In this document: one piece after another, positions 53,391 through 62,746 of the stretch
Layout: each line of letters begins with the position of its first letter
Numbering within the stretch: position 1 is the first letter of the stretch
Assembly: GCF_001014615.2 (NCBI RefSeq)
Contig: NZ_LBCQ02000007.1
Coordinates: forward strand, 266,477 to 330,476
Direction of reading: 5' to 3'
DNA: 64,000 nt
Source of the DNA: Aquamicrobium sp. LC103
GTDB lineage: Bacteria > Pseudomonadota > Alphaproteobacteria > Rhizobiales > Rhizobiaceae
Made by a program: the position numbers and the translations under genes
Notes under the pieces: generated by a model
What the model saw: only the letters and a program-made list of their open reading frames with translations
What the model was told of the DNA's origin: nothing
The model's database searches: none

Positions 53391-53951
53391 ATGAGCACCG
53401 GAGTTGACTTCAAGGACCTGCAGCGCCGCATGGACGGCGCCATCAGCGCCTTCAGGAACGACCTGGCGTCGCTTCGCACCGGTCGCGCATCCTCGAACCT
53501 GCTCGATCCGATCCTGGTCCAGGCCTACGGCGCGCCGATGCCGGTCAATCAGGTGGCGACGGTTACCGTGCCGGAGCCGCGCATGATCTCCGTGTCGGTG
53601 TGGGACAAGGCGCTGGTCAGCGCCGTCGACCGGGCAATCCGCGAATCCAATCTCGGTTTCAATCCGATCGTCGACGGCACCAATTTGCGCATCCCGCTGC
53701 CGGAACTCAACGAGCAGCGCCGCAAGGAGCTGGTGAAGATCGCACATCAATACACCGAACATGCCAAGGTGGCGGTGCGCCATGTGCGCCGCGACGGCAT
53801 GGAACATGTGAAGAAGGCCGAGAAGGACGGGGAAATCAGCCAGGACGACATGCGCGTGCATTCCGACCGCGTCCAGAAGATGACCGACGATACGATCACC
53901 TCGATCGACGCCATCCTCGCGGAGAAGGAAGCCGAGATCATGCAGGTCTGA
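53391..53951 (+). CDS. frr: Ribosome recycling factor
   Basis: A 186-residue protein that splits the post-termination ribosome with EF-G. Seen: [71 protein letters not shown], and [28 protein letters not shown]. The ATG at 53391 has GGAGG 5 bases before. The rest of the frame upstream is leader. Length and motifs are standard. Confidence 0.98.
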   Translation: MSTGVDFKDLQRRMDGAISAFRNDLASLRTGRASSNLLDPILVQAYGAPMPVNQVATVTVPEPRMISVSVWDKALVSAVDRAIRESNLGFNPIVDGTNLRIPLPELNEQRRKELVKIAHQYTEHAKVAVRHVRRDGMEHVKKAEKDGEISQDDMRVHSDRVQKMTDDTITSIDAILAEKEAEIMQV

Positions 53952-53999
53952 GGCGGCAACATCCGACCTGAACGGGATTCGCTGGAAAGGGATCCGCAC

Positions 54000-54716
54000 G
54001 TGAAGCCCGCACATATCGCGATCATCATGGACGGCAATGGCCGCTGGGCCAAGGCGCGGGGCCTGCCGCGCGCCGCCGGACACCGCGCGGGCGTGGAAGC
54101 GCTGCGCCGCACCGTTCGCGCGGCGGGCGATCTGGGGATCGAGTGGCTGACCGTCTATGCCTTCTCCTCGGAGAACTGGTCGCGCCCGAAATCCGAGGTC
54201 AGCGACCTGATGGGGCTCCTGAAGCTGTTCATTCGCCGCGACCTCGCCGAAATCCATCAGGCCGGCGTGCGCGTCCGCATGATCGGCGAACGCGAAAGCC
54301 TCGCCGCCGACATCCGCGCCCTGGTCGAGGAAGCGGAGGCGCTGACGGCGCAGAATACCGGGATGAACCTCGTCATCGCCTTCAATTACGGTGCACGCGA
54401 CGAGATCGCCCGCGCGGCGAAGGAATTGGCCAAGGCCGCCGCTGCCGGCACGCTCGACCCCGCCGAAATAACACCCGAAAGCTTCGGGCGGTTTCTGGAC
54501 ACCAGACTCATACCGGATCCCGACCTCATCATCCGCACCAGCGGTGAATTGCGCCTTTCCAATTTCCTCCTCTGGCAGGGCGCCTATAGCGAACTCATCT
54601 TCCTGCCCTGCTACTGGCCGGATTTCGGCTCGGCCGATCTGGCCGGGGCGATCGAGAGCTTCGCCGGCCGCGAGCGTCGCTATGGCGGGCTTGCCGCCCG
54701 CGAAGTCGCTTCATGA
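54000..54716 (+). CDS. uppS: Undecaprenyl diphosphate synthase (isoprenyl transferase)
   Basis: A 238-residue cis-prenyltransferase that makes undecaprenyl-PP from FPP and IPP, the lipid carrier for peptidoglycan and LPS. Seen: [25 protein letters not shown] with catalytic Asp11, [19 protein letters not shown], and the C-terminal [22 protein letters not shown]. Start: a GTG at 54000, with AAAGGG upstream. Its stop overlaps cdsA by 4 bp (ATGA). Confidence 0.97.
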   Translation: MKPAHIAIIMDGNGRWAKARGLPRAAGHRAGVEALRRTVRAAGDLGIEWLTVYAFSSENWSRPKSEVSDLMGLLKLFIRRDLAEIHQAGVRVRMIGERESLAADIRALVEEAEALTAQNTGMNLVIAFNYGARDEIARAAKELAKAAAAGTLDPAEITPESFGRFLDTRLIPDPDLIIRTSGELRLSNFLLWQGAYSELIFLPCYWPDFGSADLAGAIESFAGRERRYGGLAAREVAS

Positions 54717-55576
54717 GCGGCGGCCTTGATCCTTCCGAACCAGACCAGACTGGCGGCCTGAGCAACTTCCAGCAGCGCGTCCTGTCGGCGATCGTCCTCA
54801 TTATCGTCGTGCTCGTGCTGACCTGGCTCGGCGGCATCGCCTTCCGGCTTCTTGCCGCGGCGATCGGCGCGGCGATGCTCCACGAATGGCTGGCGATGAC
54901 GCGCACGGCCGAAAATCTCGTTCACCAGAAACTGCTGGCGGGGCTGCTGGCGATCGTGCTCGTTCTCGTCGTCCTGGGCCTGCCGGCGATCTATCTCTTC
55001 GCCGCGGTCCTTTGCGCCGCGATCGCCGGCGCCATCCATGCCCGCGTCACGGGGCAGGGCGGATGGCACGTCGTCGGCCTCGTCTATGCCGGCCTGTCGG
55101 CCGTCGCGCTCGCGCTCCTGCGTGGCTCGGACTGGGAAGGGATGCGCCTGGTCCTGTTCCTCTTCGCCGTCGTGTGGGTGACCGATATCATGGCGTATTT
55201 CGCCGGCAAGGCGCTCGGCGGGCCGAAGCTGGCGCCCTCGATCTCGCCCGGCAAGACATGGAGCGGCGCGCTCGGTGGCGCTGTCTTCGCGATGGCGGCC
55301 GGCGGCGTCATCGCCGTCCTGTTCGACATGAAGACCGGGCTTGTCGCCGCGCTTCTGCTCGCCTTGATCCTTTCGATCGTCGCGCAGGCGGGCGACCTCT
55401 TCGAATCCGCCATGAAGCGCCGTTTCGCTGTCAAGGATTCCGGCCACCTCATTCCAGGCCACGGCGGCGTCATGGACCGTGTCGACGGGCTGGTGGCGGC
55501 GGCCTTCGCGCTTTGCCTCTATGCCGCCGCCGTGGGCGAACTCGACAGACCGGCGCTCGCGTTCTTCGGCGGTTGA
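54713..55576 (+). CDS. cdsA: Phosphatidate cytidylyltransferase
   Basis: A 287-residue inner-membrane enzyme that makes CDP-diacylglycerol, the precursor of all phospholipids here. Seen: many membrane helices and the C-terminal signature [21 protein letters not shown], with [16 protein letters not shown] before it. The first part is a polar stretch of about 20 residues. Start overlaps the uppS stop. It lies 147 bp before rseP; many alphaproteobacteria have dxr in that gap, but it is absent here. Confidence 0.97.
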   Translation: MSGGLDPSEPDQTGGLSNFQQRVLSAIVLIIVVLVLTWLGGIAFRLLAAAIGAAMLHEWLAMTRTAENLVHQKLLAGLLAIVLVLVVLGLPAIYLFAAVLCAAIAGAIHARVTGQGGWHVVGLVYAGLSAVALALLRGSDWEGMRLVLFLFAVVWVTDIMAYFAGKALGGPKLAPSISPGKTWSGALGGAVFAMAAGGVIAVLFDMKTGLVAALLLALILSIVAQAGDLFESAMKRRFAVKDSGHLIPGHGGVMDRVDGLVAAAFALCLYAAAVGELDRPALAFFGG

Positions 55577-55723
55577 CGCCGTTTCGCATCACGTTTTTCT
55601 CAAAGGGTGAAAGCTATCGTGTCGGCTGGAACTGCTGCTAAAAGGCCGAAGCCAGTGTCACGGATTCGCCGGGATTGCCACGGCAATTAACGCAAGCCAC
55701 CGCAATCCCGGGAAAGGGACGAA

Positions 55724-56863
55724 TTGACAGACTTCCTCTCGACCTTCTTCAGCACCCAGAACATCCTCATCAGCACGATCATACCCTTCCTCTTCGTGCT
55801 GACGATCGTCGTCTTCGTGCATGAGATGGGCCATTACCTCGTCGGGCGCTGGTGCGGCATCGGTGTGAAGGCGTTCTCGATCGGCTTCGGCCCCGAGCTG
55901 TTTGGCTTCGACGACCGGCACGGCACCCGCTGGAAGCTGTCGGCCATCCCGCTCGGCGGCTATGTGAAGTTCGTCGGCGACATGAGCGCGACGAGCCAGC
56001 CCGATTCGCAGGAGATGGAGACACTCAGCGCGGAGGAACGCCGCGTCGCCTTCCATCTCCAGCCCGTCTGGAAGCGGGCCGCGACGGTCTTCGCCGGTCC
56101 GCTGTTCAATTTCCTGCTGACGATCGCCGTTTTCGCGGTGATGTTCTCGATCTACGGCAAATATGTCTCGGAACCGACGGTCGCGGAGGTACGCGCCGAC
56201 AGCCCCGCGGCTGCGGCGGGTTTCCAGCCCGGCGACCGCTTCGTTTCGGTCTCCGGCACGAAGGTCTCGACCTTCAACGACGTTCAGCGGATCGTTTCGG
56301 GGCGGGCGGGCGACCCGCTCACCTTCGTCATGCAGCGCGAAGGCCGGGAAGTGACGCTGACGGCGACGCCCGAATATATCGAGCAGAACGACGCCCTCGG
56401 CAACGTCGTTCGAATCGGCGTCATCGGGGTCGTGAACAACGAGGCGCTCGGCCAGCCCCGCCTCGTGACCTACGGCCCCATGGAGGCGCTGGGGCAGGCG
56501 GTCGTGGAGACCGGCCATATCATTGCCAGGACCGGGCAGTTCCTCCAGCGTTTCGCCGTGGGCCGCGAGGACAAATGCCAGCTGGGCGGGCCGGTCAAGA
56601 TCGCGGACATGGCGGGCAAGGCCGCGTCGCTCGGCTTCGAGTGGCTTGTGCAGCTCGTCGCGCTGCTTTCGGTGGGAATAGGTTTTCTCAACCTTCTTCC
56701 CATTCCCCCGCTCGACGGCGGCCATTTGCTGTTCTATGGAATTGAGGCGGTGGCACGCAGGCCGGTTTCCGAGAGGGTCATGGAACTGGTCTACAGGGCG
56801 GGGCTCTTCCTGGTCCTCGGCTTCATGCTGTTCGTCTTCTGGAACGACCTCTTCGGTTGCTGA
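55724..56863 (+). CDS. rseP: Site-2 protease RseP
   Basis: A 379-residue membrane metalloprotease that cleaves anti-sigma factors and cleared signal peptides within the membrane. Seen: zinc motif HEMGH at 33-37 in the first helix, one PDZ domain at about 135-215 (TVAEVRADSPAAAAGFQPGDRFVSV), and the second zinc ligand region PPLDGGH near the end. E. coli RseP has two PDZ domains; only one is plain here. Start: a TTG at 55724 with AAAGGG upstream. Followed by bamA after 218 bp. Confidence 0.95.
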   Translation: MTDFLSTFFSTQNILISTIIPFLFVLTIVVFVHEMGHYLVGRWCGIGVKAFSIGFGPELFGFDDRHGTRWKLSAIPLGGYVKFVGDMSATSQPDSQEMETLSAEERRVAFHLQPVWKRAATVFAGPLFNFLLTIAVFAVMFSIYGKYVSEPTVAEVRADSPAAAAGFQPGDRFVSVSGTKVSTFNDVQRIVSGRAGDPLTFVMQREGREVTLTATPEYIEQNDALGNVVRIGVIGVVNNEALGQPRLVTYGPMEALGQAVVETGHIIARTGQFLQRFAVGREDKCQLGGPVKIADMAGKAASLGFEWLVQLVALLSVGIGFLNLLPIPPLDGGHLLFYGIEAVARRPVSERVMELVYRAGLFLVLGFMLFVFWNDLFGC

Positions 56864-57081
56864 AAGATGAACAAAACCGCGATGTTGGGACGATAATTGA
56901 GAAGGCGTTTACCATGGTGGGGAATATGCGTGACGCGAAAGCCACGCCCGGGGATTTAGTAAACGCATATTAACTAGAAGCCTTGCGTGTATGGCAAATC
57001 CGGGTAATACGGTATCCAGAATTACCGCGCGTCCGGATTTCTCGCCGTGGGGACTACGAGAAAAAAAGGTTCAAAAGCCCA

Positions 57082-59454
57082 ATGAAGGCAGCTTCCAATT
57101 TTCTGAGCGCCGCTTCGGCGGTGGCTCTTTCAGCCGGCTTGGTTTTTACCGGTTCAACTGCATTGCAACTCGCCAGCGTCTCCGCTGCGGAAGCTGCCGT
57201 CGTGAATCGAATCGAGGTCAGGGGCAACCAGCGCGTTGATGCGGATACGATCCGCAACAATGTCGGCATCACGCCCGGCCGCTCGTTCGACAACAGCGAT
57301 ATCGACGAGGGCGTGAAGCGCCTCTTCGGTACCGGCCTGTTCTCGGATGTCCGCATCAACCAGTCGGGCTCGACGCTCGTCGTCGAGGTCAGCGAGCATT
57401 CGATCGTCAACCAGGTGATCTTCCAGGGCAACAAGAAGGTCAAGGAAGCCGAGCTTTCGCGCGCCGTTCAGTTGCAGCCGCGCAGCCCGTTCTCGCAGTC
57501 GCTTCTGGAAGCCGACGCCGATACGGTCCGTCAGGCCTATGCCCGCATCGGGCGCAACGATGCCGTCGTCACGCCGCAGGTCATCGATCTCGGCAACAAC
57601 CGCGTCAACGTCGTGTTCAACGTCCAGGAAGGCGGACGCACCAAGGTCAAGGCCGTCAATTTCGAGGGCAACACCGCCTTCGGCGACGGTCGCCTGCGCG
57701 ACGTCATCTCGACCAAGCAGTCGAACTTCCTTTCGTTCCTGTTCCGCAACGACATCTATGACGAGGATCGTCTGCGCGCCGACGAGGAGGCGCTGCGCCG
57801 CTACTATTACAATCGCGGCTACGCCGACTTCCGTCTCATCTCCGCCTCCGGCGAGCTCGACGAGGCGAACAACGAATACACGATCACCATCGTGGTGGAT
57901 GAGGGCCAGCGCTATCAGTTCGGCACGATCGAGGTGGAAAGCACGCTCGAGGGTCTGAACAGCGAAGCGCTGCGTGGCCAGCTGAAGACGAGGCAGGGCA
58001 ACACCTACAAGGCCGAGGACGTCGAGGCCACCATCCTCGGGCTGACCGAGCGCGCGGCCGAGCTCGGCTATGCGTTCGCCCAGGTGACCCCGCGCGGCGA
58101 CCGCAATTTCGAGAATCACACGATCTCGGTGGTCTACACGGTCGACGAAGGTCCGCGCACCTATATCCAGCGCATCGAGATCCGCGGCAACGACCGCACG
58201 CGCGACTACGTGATTCGCCGCGAGTTCGACCTGAGCGAGGGCGACGCCTTCAACCAGGTTCTCGTGCAGCGCGCGAAGCGCCGGCTCGAGCGCCTTGATT
58301 TCTTCACCTCGGTCAACATTTCGACCGTTCCCGGTTCGGAGCCCGACCAGGTCATCCTCGTGGTGGATCTGGTGGAGAAGGCGACCGGCGAGCTCTCGCT
58401 CGGCGGCGGCTACACCACCGGCAACAGCGCCAACAGCGGCTTTTCCGTGGAAGGCTCGATCGCCGAGCGCAACTTCCTCGGCCGCGGCCAGTCGATCCGC
58501 CTGTCGGCTTCGGGCGGCGAGAACGCGCGCGACTTCATGCTGTCGTTCACCGAGCCTTACTTCCTCGGTCGTCGCATCAGCGCCGGCTTCGACGTCTACC
58601 GCCAGACGCGCCGCTACGACAAGTACGAGAGCGAGCTGACCGGCGGCACGGTGCGCTTCGGCCTGCCGATCACGCAGGCGCTGAGCACGCAGATCGCCTA
58701 CAATTATACTCAGGAAGAGTATGATTATCGCGACAAGTGCCTGAACACCTCGGGAGAATTCGATCCCGCGCTCTGCGATCTTTCGCAGGTGATCCGGGAC
58801 GCCATCGAAGGCGAGAGCCCCTGGGTGAAGTCCTCGGTCAGCGGTTCGGTGATCTTCAACACGATCGACGACATGCGCAATCCGCGCTCGGGAATCTACG
58901 CCAACTTCACGACCGAAGTGGCCGGTCTCGGCGGCGACGCGGAATGGGTCAAGTTCACCGGTCGCGGCTCCTACTATCATACGCTTTCGGAGGATCTGGA
59001 CCTCGTCGGTCTCATCTCCGTCGGCGGCGGTCACATACAGAGCTACGGTGACAAGGAACTTCGCGTCTTCGACCAGTTCCAGAGCAACAACCGCATGATC
59101 CGCGGCTTCAAGTTCAACGGCATCGGTCCCTACTCGGTGGCTCCGAACGGCGAGGTCGACCATGTCGGCGGCACGACCTATTTCAATGCGTCCGCCGAGG
59201 TCCAGTTCCCCGTTCCGCTGATCCCGGAGAGCTTCGGACTGCGCGCGGCCGCCTTCGTCGATGCGGCGACGCTTTACGGAAGCGACATCGCGAATGTCGG
59301 TGGCACTGATTCGGCGCTGCGTGCTTCGGCCGGCGCCAGCGTGATCTGGGCGTCGCCTTTCGGTCCGCTACGTGTCGACTACGCGGTTCCGCTCGCGGAA
59401 GAAGAAAACGACGAAGTGCAGAATTTCAGCTTCGGCATCTCGACCCGGTTCTAA
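57082..59454 (+). CDS. bamA: Outer membrane protein assembly factor BamA
   Basis: A 790-residue outer-membrane insertase. Seen: a signal peptide of about 38 residues, five POTRA domains (about 40-390), the Omp85 barrel from about 425, the barrel motif NRMIRGFKFNGIG near 680, and a final Phe (STRF). ATG at 57082 begins the signal peptide; the frame is open further up. The 218-bp gap before it has inverted repeats GCGTTTAC...GTAAACGC 46 bases apart (56905-56966), with a TATTAACT stretch nearby, likely part of its promoter. Confidence 0.97.
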   Translation: MKAASNFLSAASAVALSAGLVFTGSTALQLASVSAAEAAVVNRIEVRGNQRVDADTIRNNVGITPGRSFDNSDIDEGVKRLFGTGLFSDVRINQSGSTLVVEVSEHSIVNQVIFQGNKKVKEAELSRAVQLQPRSPFSQSLLEADADTVRQAYARIGRNDAVVTPQVIDLGNNRVNVVFNVQEGGRTKVKAVNFEGNTAFGDGRLRDVISTKQSNFLSFLFRNDIYDEDRLRADEEALRRYYYNRGYADFRLISASGELDEANNEYTITIVVDEGQRYQFGTIEVESTLEGLNSEALRGQLKTRQGNTYKAEDVEATILGLTERAAELGYAFAQVTPRGDRNFENHTISVVYTVDEGPRTYIQRIEIRGNDRTRDYVIRREFDLSEGDAFNQVLVQRAKRRLERLDFFTSVNISTVPGSEPDQVILVVDLVEKATGELSLGGGYTTGNSANSGFSVEGSIAERNFLGRGQSIRLSASGGENARDFMLSFTEPYFLGRRISAGFDVYRQTRRYDKYESELTGGTVRFGLPITQALSTQIAYNYTQEEYDYRDKCLNTSGEFDPALCDLSQVIRDAIEGESPWVKSSVSGSVIFNTIDDMRNPRSGIYANFTTEVAGLGGDAEWVKFTGRGSYYHTLSEDLDLVGLISVGGGHIQSYGDKELRVFDQFQSNNRMIRGFKFNGIGPYSVAPNGEVDHVGGTTYFNASAEVQFPVPLIPESFGLRAAAFVDAATLYGSDIANVGGTDSALRASAGASVIWASPFGPLRVDYAVPLAEEENDEVQNFSFGISTRF

Positions 59455-59470
59455 TGCCGGTTTGAAGCTT

Positions 59471-59490
59471 CCGGGCCGGAAACGGCCCGG
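59471..59490 (+). other. GNRA-loop hairpin between bamA and lpxD
   Basis: Perfect 8-bp stem (CCGGGCCG with CGGCCCGG) capped by a GAAA tetraloop. No T-run follows. Probably an mRNA stability or processing element between the bamA and lipid A cistrons. Confidence 0.5.
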
Positions 59491-59504
59491 AAGAGAAGGC
59501 TTCC

Positions 59505-60566
59505 ATGACACAACCGGTTTTCTTTTCGCCGTCGCGCCGTTTCTCCGCTGGTGAGATCGCTGCGTTGACCGGCGCGGAATTGGTTACCCCCGCACTGGCC
59601 GACAAAACCGTATCCGCCATCGCTCCGGCGAGCGAGGGCGGCGCCGGCACGTTGATTTATGTCGACGGCAAGAAGAACGCGCGCTCCATGAAGGGGCCGG
59701 CGCCCGCCGTCATGCTCTGCTCTCAAGACGTGGCGGAGCTCGCGCAGGACGGCGTCGCGGTGCTGGTCTCGCGCAAGCCGCAGAGCGATTTCGCGATGAT
59801 CGGCCGCCTGCTTTTTCCGAACGCGGCACGGCCTGCTCCGCTCCTGGGCGAGATCGGCATTTCGCCGCTCGCCCATGTCGCGCCATCGGCGGCCATAGAA
59901 GACGGCGCGATTGTCGAGGCCGGCGCGGTAGTCGGTCCCGGCGTGTCCATCGGCAGCGGCACGGTGATCGCGCCCAACGCCGTTATCGGCGCGCAATGCC
60001 AGATCGGCCGCGACTGCTATGTCGGGCCGAACGTCACGGTTCAGTATGCGCTGATCGGAAACCGCGTCTTCCTGCATGGCGGCGTGCAGATCGGGCAGGA
60101 CGGCTTCGGCTATGTCGGCGGCGCGACGGGGCTTGAAAAGATCCCGCAGATCGGCCGCGTCATCATCCAGGACGATGTCGAGATCGGCGCCAATACCACG
60201 GTCGACCGTGGCGCGATGTCCGACACCGTCATCGGCGAGGGAACCAAGATCGACAATCTGGTTCAGATTGCCCACAACGTGCGGATCGGCCGCAATTGCA
60301 TCATTGCGGGCCATTGCGGACTTTCAGGTTCCGTCACGCTTGGCGACGGAGTGATCATGGGCGGCCGTGTGGGGCTTGCGGATCACCTGACGATCGGCAG
60401 CGGCGCGGCGATCGGAGCTGGCAGCGGTGTAATGAACGATATCCCCGCCCGTGAGCGGTGGGGTGGCGTGCCCGCGCAGCCGATAAAGGATGCGATGCGC
60501 GAGATCGCGGTCTTGCGCTCGATCGTCCGCAGGGAACGCGAACAAAAGGGAAAGCACGATGTCTGA
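59505..60566 (+). CDS. lpxD: UDP-3-O-(3-hydroxyacyl)glucosamine N-acyltransferase
   Basis: A 353-residue trimeric enzyme, the third step of lipid A synthesis. Seen: an N-terminal uridine-binding domain ([21 protein letters not shown]), a left-handed beta-helix of hexapeptides from about 115 to 310 ([25 protein letters not shown] and on), the catalytic region [30 protein letters not shown], and a C-terminal helix. Its end overlaps fabZ by 8 bp. Confidence 0.97.
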   Translation: MTQPVFFSPSRRFSAGEIAALTGAELVTPALADKTVSAIAPASEGGAGTLIYVDGKKNARSMKGPAPAVMLCSQDVAELAQDGVAVLVSRKPQSDFAMIGRLLFPNAARPAPLLGEIGISPLAHVAPSAAIEDGAIVEAGAVVGPGVSIGSGTVIAPNAVIGAQCQIGRDCYVGPNVTVQYALIGNRVFLHGGVQIGQDGFGYVGGATGLEKIPQIGRVIIQDDVEIGANTTVDRGAMSDTVIGEGTKIDNLVQIAHNVRIGRNCIIAGHCGLSGSVTLGDGVIMGGRVGLADHLTIGSGAAIGAGSGVMNDIPARERWGGVPAQPIKDAMREIAVLRSIVRREREQKGKHDV

Positions 60567-61026
60567 AGCCGCAAGCACACTGGATACGCTCGATATCCTG
60601 GGGTTGATGAAGCTTCTGCCGCACCGTTATCCCTTTCTTCTCGTCGACCGCATCGTCGATATCGACGGCGACAATTCGGCCGTCGGCATCAAGAACGTGA
60701 CGATGAACGAACCGCATTTTCAGGGTCATTTCCCCGAAATGCCGGTGATGCCGGGCGTGCTCATCATCGAGGCCATGGCCCAGACGGCCGGGGCCATCTG
60801 CATCCGGGCGACCGGTGAGGACAAGCCTTCGCTGGTCTATTTCATGACCGTGGACGGCGCCAAGTTCCGCAAGCCCGTCGTGCCGGGCGATCGGCTGGAA
60901 ATCCACGTCAAAAAACTCAAGCAGCGCGGCAATATCTGGCGCTTTGCCTGCGAGGCCACTGTTGACGGCTCCAAGGTTGCGGAAGCCGAGATTTCGGCCA
61001 TGATGTCGCCAAAACAGCCGGCTTGA
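60559..61026 (+). CDS. fabZ: 3-hydroxyacyl-ACP dehydratase FabZ
   Basis: A 155-residue hot-dog-fold dehydratase of type II fatty acid synthesis. It competes with LpxA for 3-hydroxyacyl-ACP, so its place here ties fatty acid and lipid A flow. Seen: [19 protein letters not shown], the catalytic His in [25 protein letters not shown] with the conserved Glu, and [17 protein letters not shown] at 60559 lies inside the end of lpxD. Ends 12 bp before lpxA. Confidence 0.97.
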   Translation: MSEAASTLDTLDILGLMKLLPHRYPFLLVDRIVDIDGDNSAVGIKNVTMNEPHFQGHFPEMPVMPGVLIIEAMAQTAGAICIRATGEDKPSLVYFMTVDGAKFRKPVVPGDRLEIHVKKLKQRGNIWRFACEATVDGSKVAEAEISAMMSPKQPA

Positions 61027-61038
61027 AGAATTTCCGCA

Positions 61039-61872
61039 ATGACCTTGGAAACATTCGTTCATCCGTCCGCCGTCGTCGAGCCGGGCGCGCAGCTCGGTGA
61101 AGGCGTCCGCATCGGCCCGTTCTGCCATGTCGGCCCGCAGGTGGTTCTCGGCGACAGGGTCGAGCTCGTCAGCCATGTCTCCGTGGCCGGCGCGACGACC
61201 GTGGGCGAGGACGGCCGCGTCTTCCCGCATGCGGCGCTCGGCAGCCCGCCGCAGAACCACAAGCACAAGGGCGGCCACTCGACGCTGATCATCGGCAGGA
61301 ACGCCACCATCCGCGAGTACGCCAGCTTGCATTTGGGCACCGACACGAGCCGCGGCGAGACGCGTGTGGGCGACAACGCCTATCTGATGGCCTACACGCA
61401 TGTCGCCCACGACTGCACGCTCGGCAACAATGTGACGATGGCCAACTACGCAGCGCTTGCCGGTCATGTCGATGTCGGCGATTTCGCCAATCTCGGCGGC
61501 TTTGCCGGCGTCCACCAGTTTGTTCGCATCGGCCACCATGCCTTCGTCGCCGGTTCCGCCGGCGTGGTTGGCGACGTCATTCCCTATGGAATGGCGTTCG
61601 GAAACCGGGCCAGGCTGCGCGGGCTGAACGTGGTCGGCCTCAGGCGTTCGGGCATGTCGCGCAGCGATCTCGCGACGATCCGCGCCGCCTACAAGCTTTT
61701 GTTCTCGCCCGACAAGCCGCTGGCGGAAAATGCGGCGCAAGCGGCCGCGAAATTTGCCGATTCCCCGGTCGTCATGGATATGGTGGAATTCGTTTCGCAG
61801 CGGGGCAAGCGGCATTTCACGGTTCCCGCGCTGCTCGATCCCGAAGAGGATGATGGTGGCGAGTCGGATTGA
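61039..61872 (+). CDS. lpxA: UDP-N-acetylglucosamine acyltransferase
   Basis: A 277-residue enzyme, the first committed step of lipid A. Seen: left-handed beta-helix hexapeptides from residue 3 (ETFVHPSAVVEPGAQLGEGVRIG), the catalytic His in MAYTHVAHDCTLGNNV, and the C-terminal helices with YKLLFSPDKPLAENAAQAA. Typical length. Overlaps lpxI by up to 23 bp. Confidence 0.97.
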   Translation: MTLETFVHPSAVVEPGAQLGEGVRIGPFCHVGPQVVLGDRVELVSHVSVAGATTVGEDGRVFPHAALGSPPQNHKHKGGHSTLIIGRNATIREYASLHLGTDTSRGETRVGDNAYLMAYTHVAHDCTLGNNVTMANYAALAGHVDVGDFANLGGFAGVHQFVRIGHHAFVAGSAGVVGDVIPYGMAFGNRARLRGLNVVGLRRSGMSRSDLATIRAAYKLLFSPDKPLAENAAQAAAKFADSPVVMDMVEFVSQRGKRHFTVPALLDPEEDDGGESD

Positions 61873-62746
61873 CGAAACCCCGCCCCGCCAATCCTCAGCC
61901 CCGCAGCGCATCGCGGTGGTGGCCGGCAGCGGCTCCCTGCCGATAGACGTCGCGGCCGAACTGGTGCGCACCGGCCGGTCCCCGCTTCTGGTTCTGCTGG
62001 AGGGCGAGGCCGAGATTTTGGCGAAATTTCCGCCCTGCGAGCACTTCACCATGCCGCTCGAGCATCTCGGCGAACTCGTCCCGCGGCTGAAGAAGCAGAG
62101 GGTGACCCACCTCGTGCTGGCCGGCGGCGTGGAACGACGTCCGCCCTTGCGTAAAATCCGCTGGAGCCTCGATTTGTTCAGGCTCGCGCCGCGTCTGATC
62201 ACCGCGTTCGCGCGTGGCGACGATGGCCTGTTGCGCGCGTTGATCGACCATATCGAGGCGAACGGGATCAGGGTCATCGGCGCGCATGAGATCGTTCCCA
62301 ACCTGCTCGCGAGGGAAGGGGCGATGACGATCACCCGGCCGCTGGCGCGCGACAAGGCCGACATCGTCGCCGCAATGCAAGCCGCCCGCGCGATCGGCGA
62401 ACTCGACATCGGCCAGGCAGCCATCGCGATCGGCGGCCGCGCGGTGGCGCTGGAAGGCATAGAGGGCACGGACGGGTTGCTGGCACGGATGAAGCCGCTG
62501 CGTGGCAACGGCCGAATTGCCGGGAAGGATCGCGGCGTACTTGCGAAATGCTCGAAGCCCGGGCAGGAGCTGCGGGCCGACCTGCCGGCGATCGGCCCGC
62601 AGACGATCGAGGCGGCGCACGCGGCCGGGCTTGCCGGTGTCGCCGTTGAAACCGGCCGCTCCTTCGTCCTCGATTACAAGCACACCATCGAGCGGGCGAA
62701 CGATCTCGGCCTCTTCGTCATTGGGGTGCCGAGGGACAAGAGCTGA
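61856..62746 (+). CDS. lpxI: UDP-2,3-diacylglucosamine diphosphatase LpxI
   Basis: A 296-residue enzyme that makes lipid X from UDP-diacylglucosamine. Alphaproteobacteria use LpxI in place of the unrelated LpxH. Seen: RIAVVAGSGSLPIDVAAELV, LVLAGGVERRPPLRKIRWSLDLF, LRALIDHIEANGIRVIGAHEIVPNL and VAVETGRSFVLDY near the end. Start: GTG at 61856 has AAGAGG 6 bases upstream. ATGs at 61850 and 61853 are too near that site but cannot be excluded. Its stop overlaps lpxB by one base. Confidence 0.94.
   Translation: MASRIDETPPRQSSAPQRIAVVAGSGSLPIDVAAELVRTGRSPLLVLLEGEAEILAKFPPCEHFTMPLEHLGELVPRLKKQRVTHLVLAGGVERRPPLRKIRWSLDLFRLAPRLITAFARGDDGLLRALIDHIEANGIRVIGAHEIVPNLLAREGAMTITRPLARDKADIVAAMQAARAIGELDIGQAAIAIGGRAVALEGIEGTDGLLARMKPLRGNGRIAGKDRGVLAKCSKPGQELRADLPAIGPQTIEAAHAAGLAGVAVETGRSFVLDYKHTIERANDLGLFVIGVPRDKS

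Noticed and set aside
56905..56966. Inverted repeat GCGTTTAC...GTAAACGC as an operator of bamA
   Set aside because: The arms are 46 bases apart, which is too far for a simple dimeric regulator and could be chance. It is mentioned in the bamA entry only.
57154..59163. A 669-codon open frame opposite bamA
   Set aside because: Same reason: antisense to bamA, odd composition, no motif.
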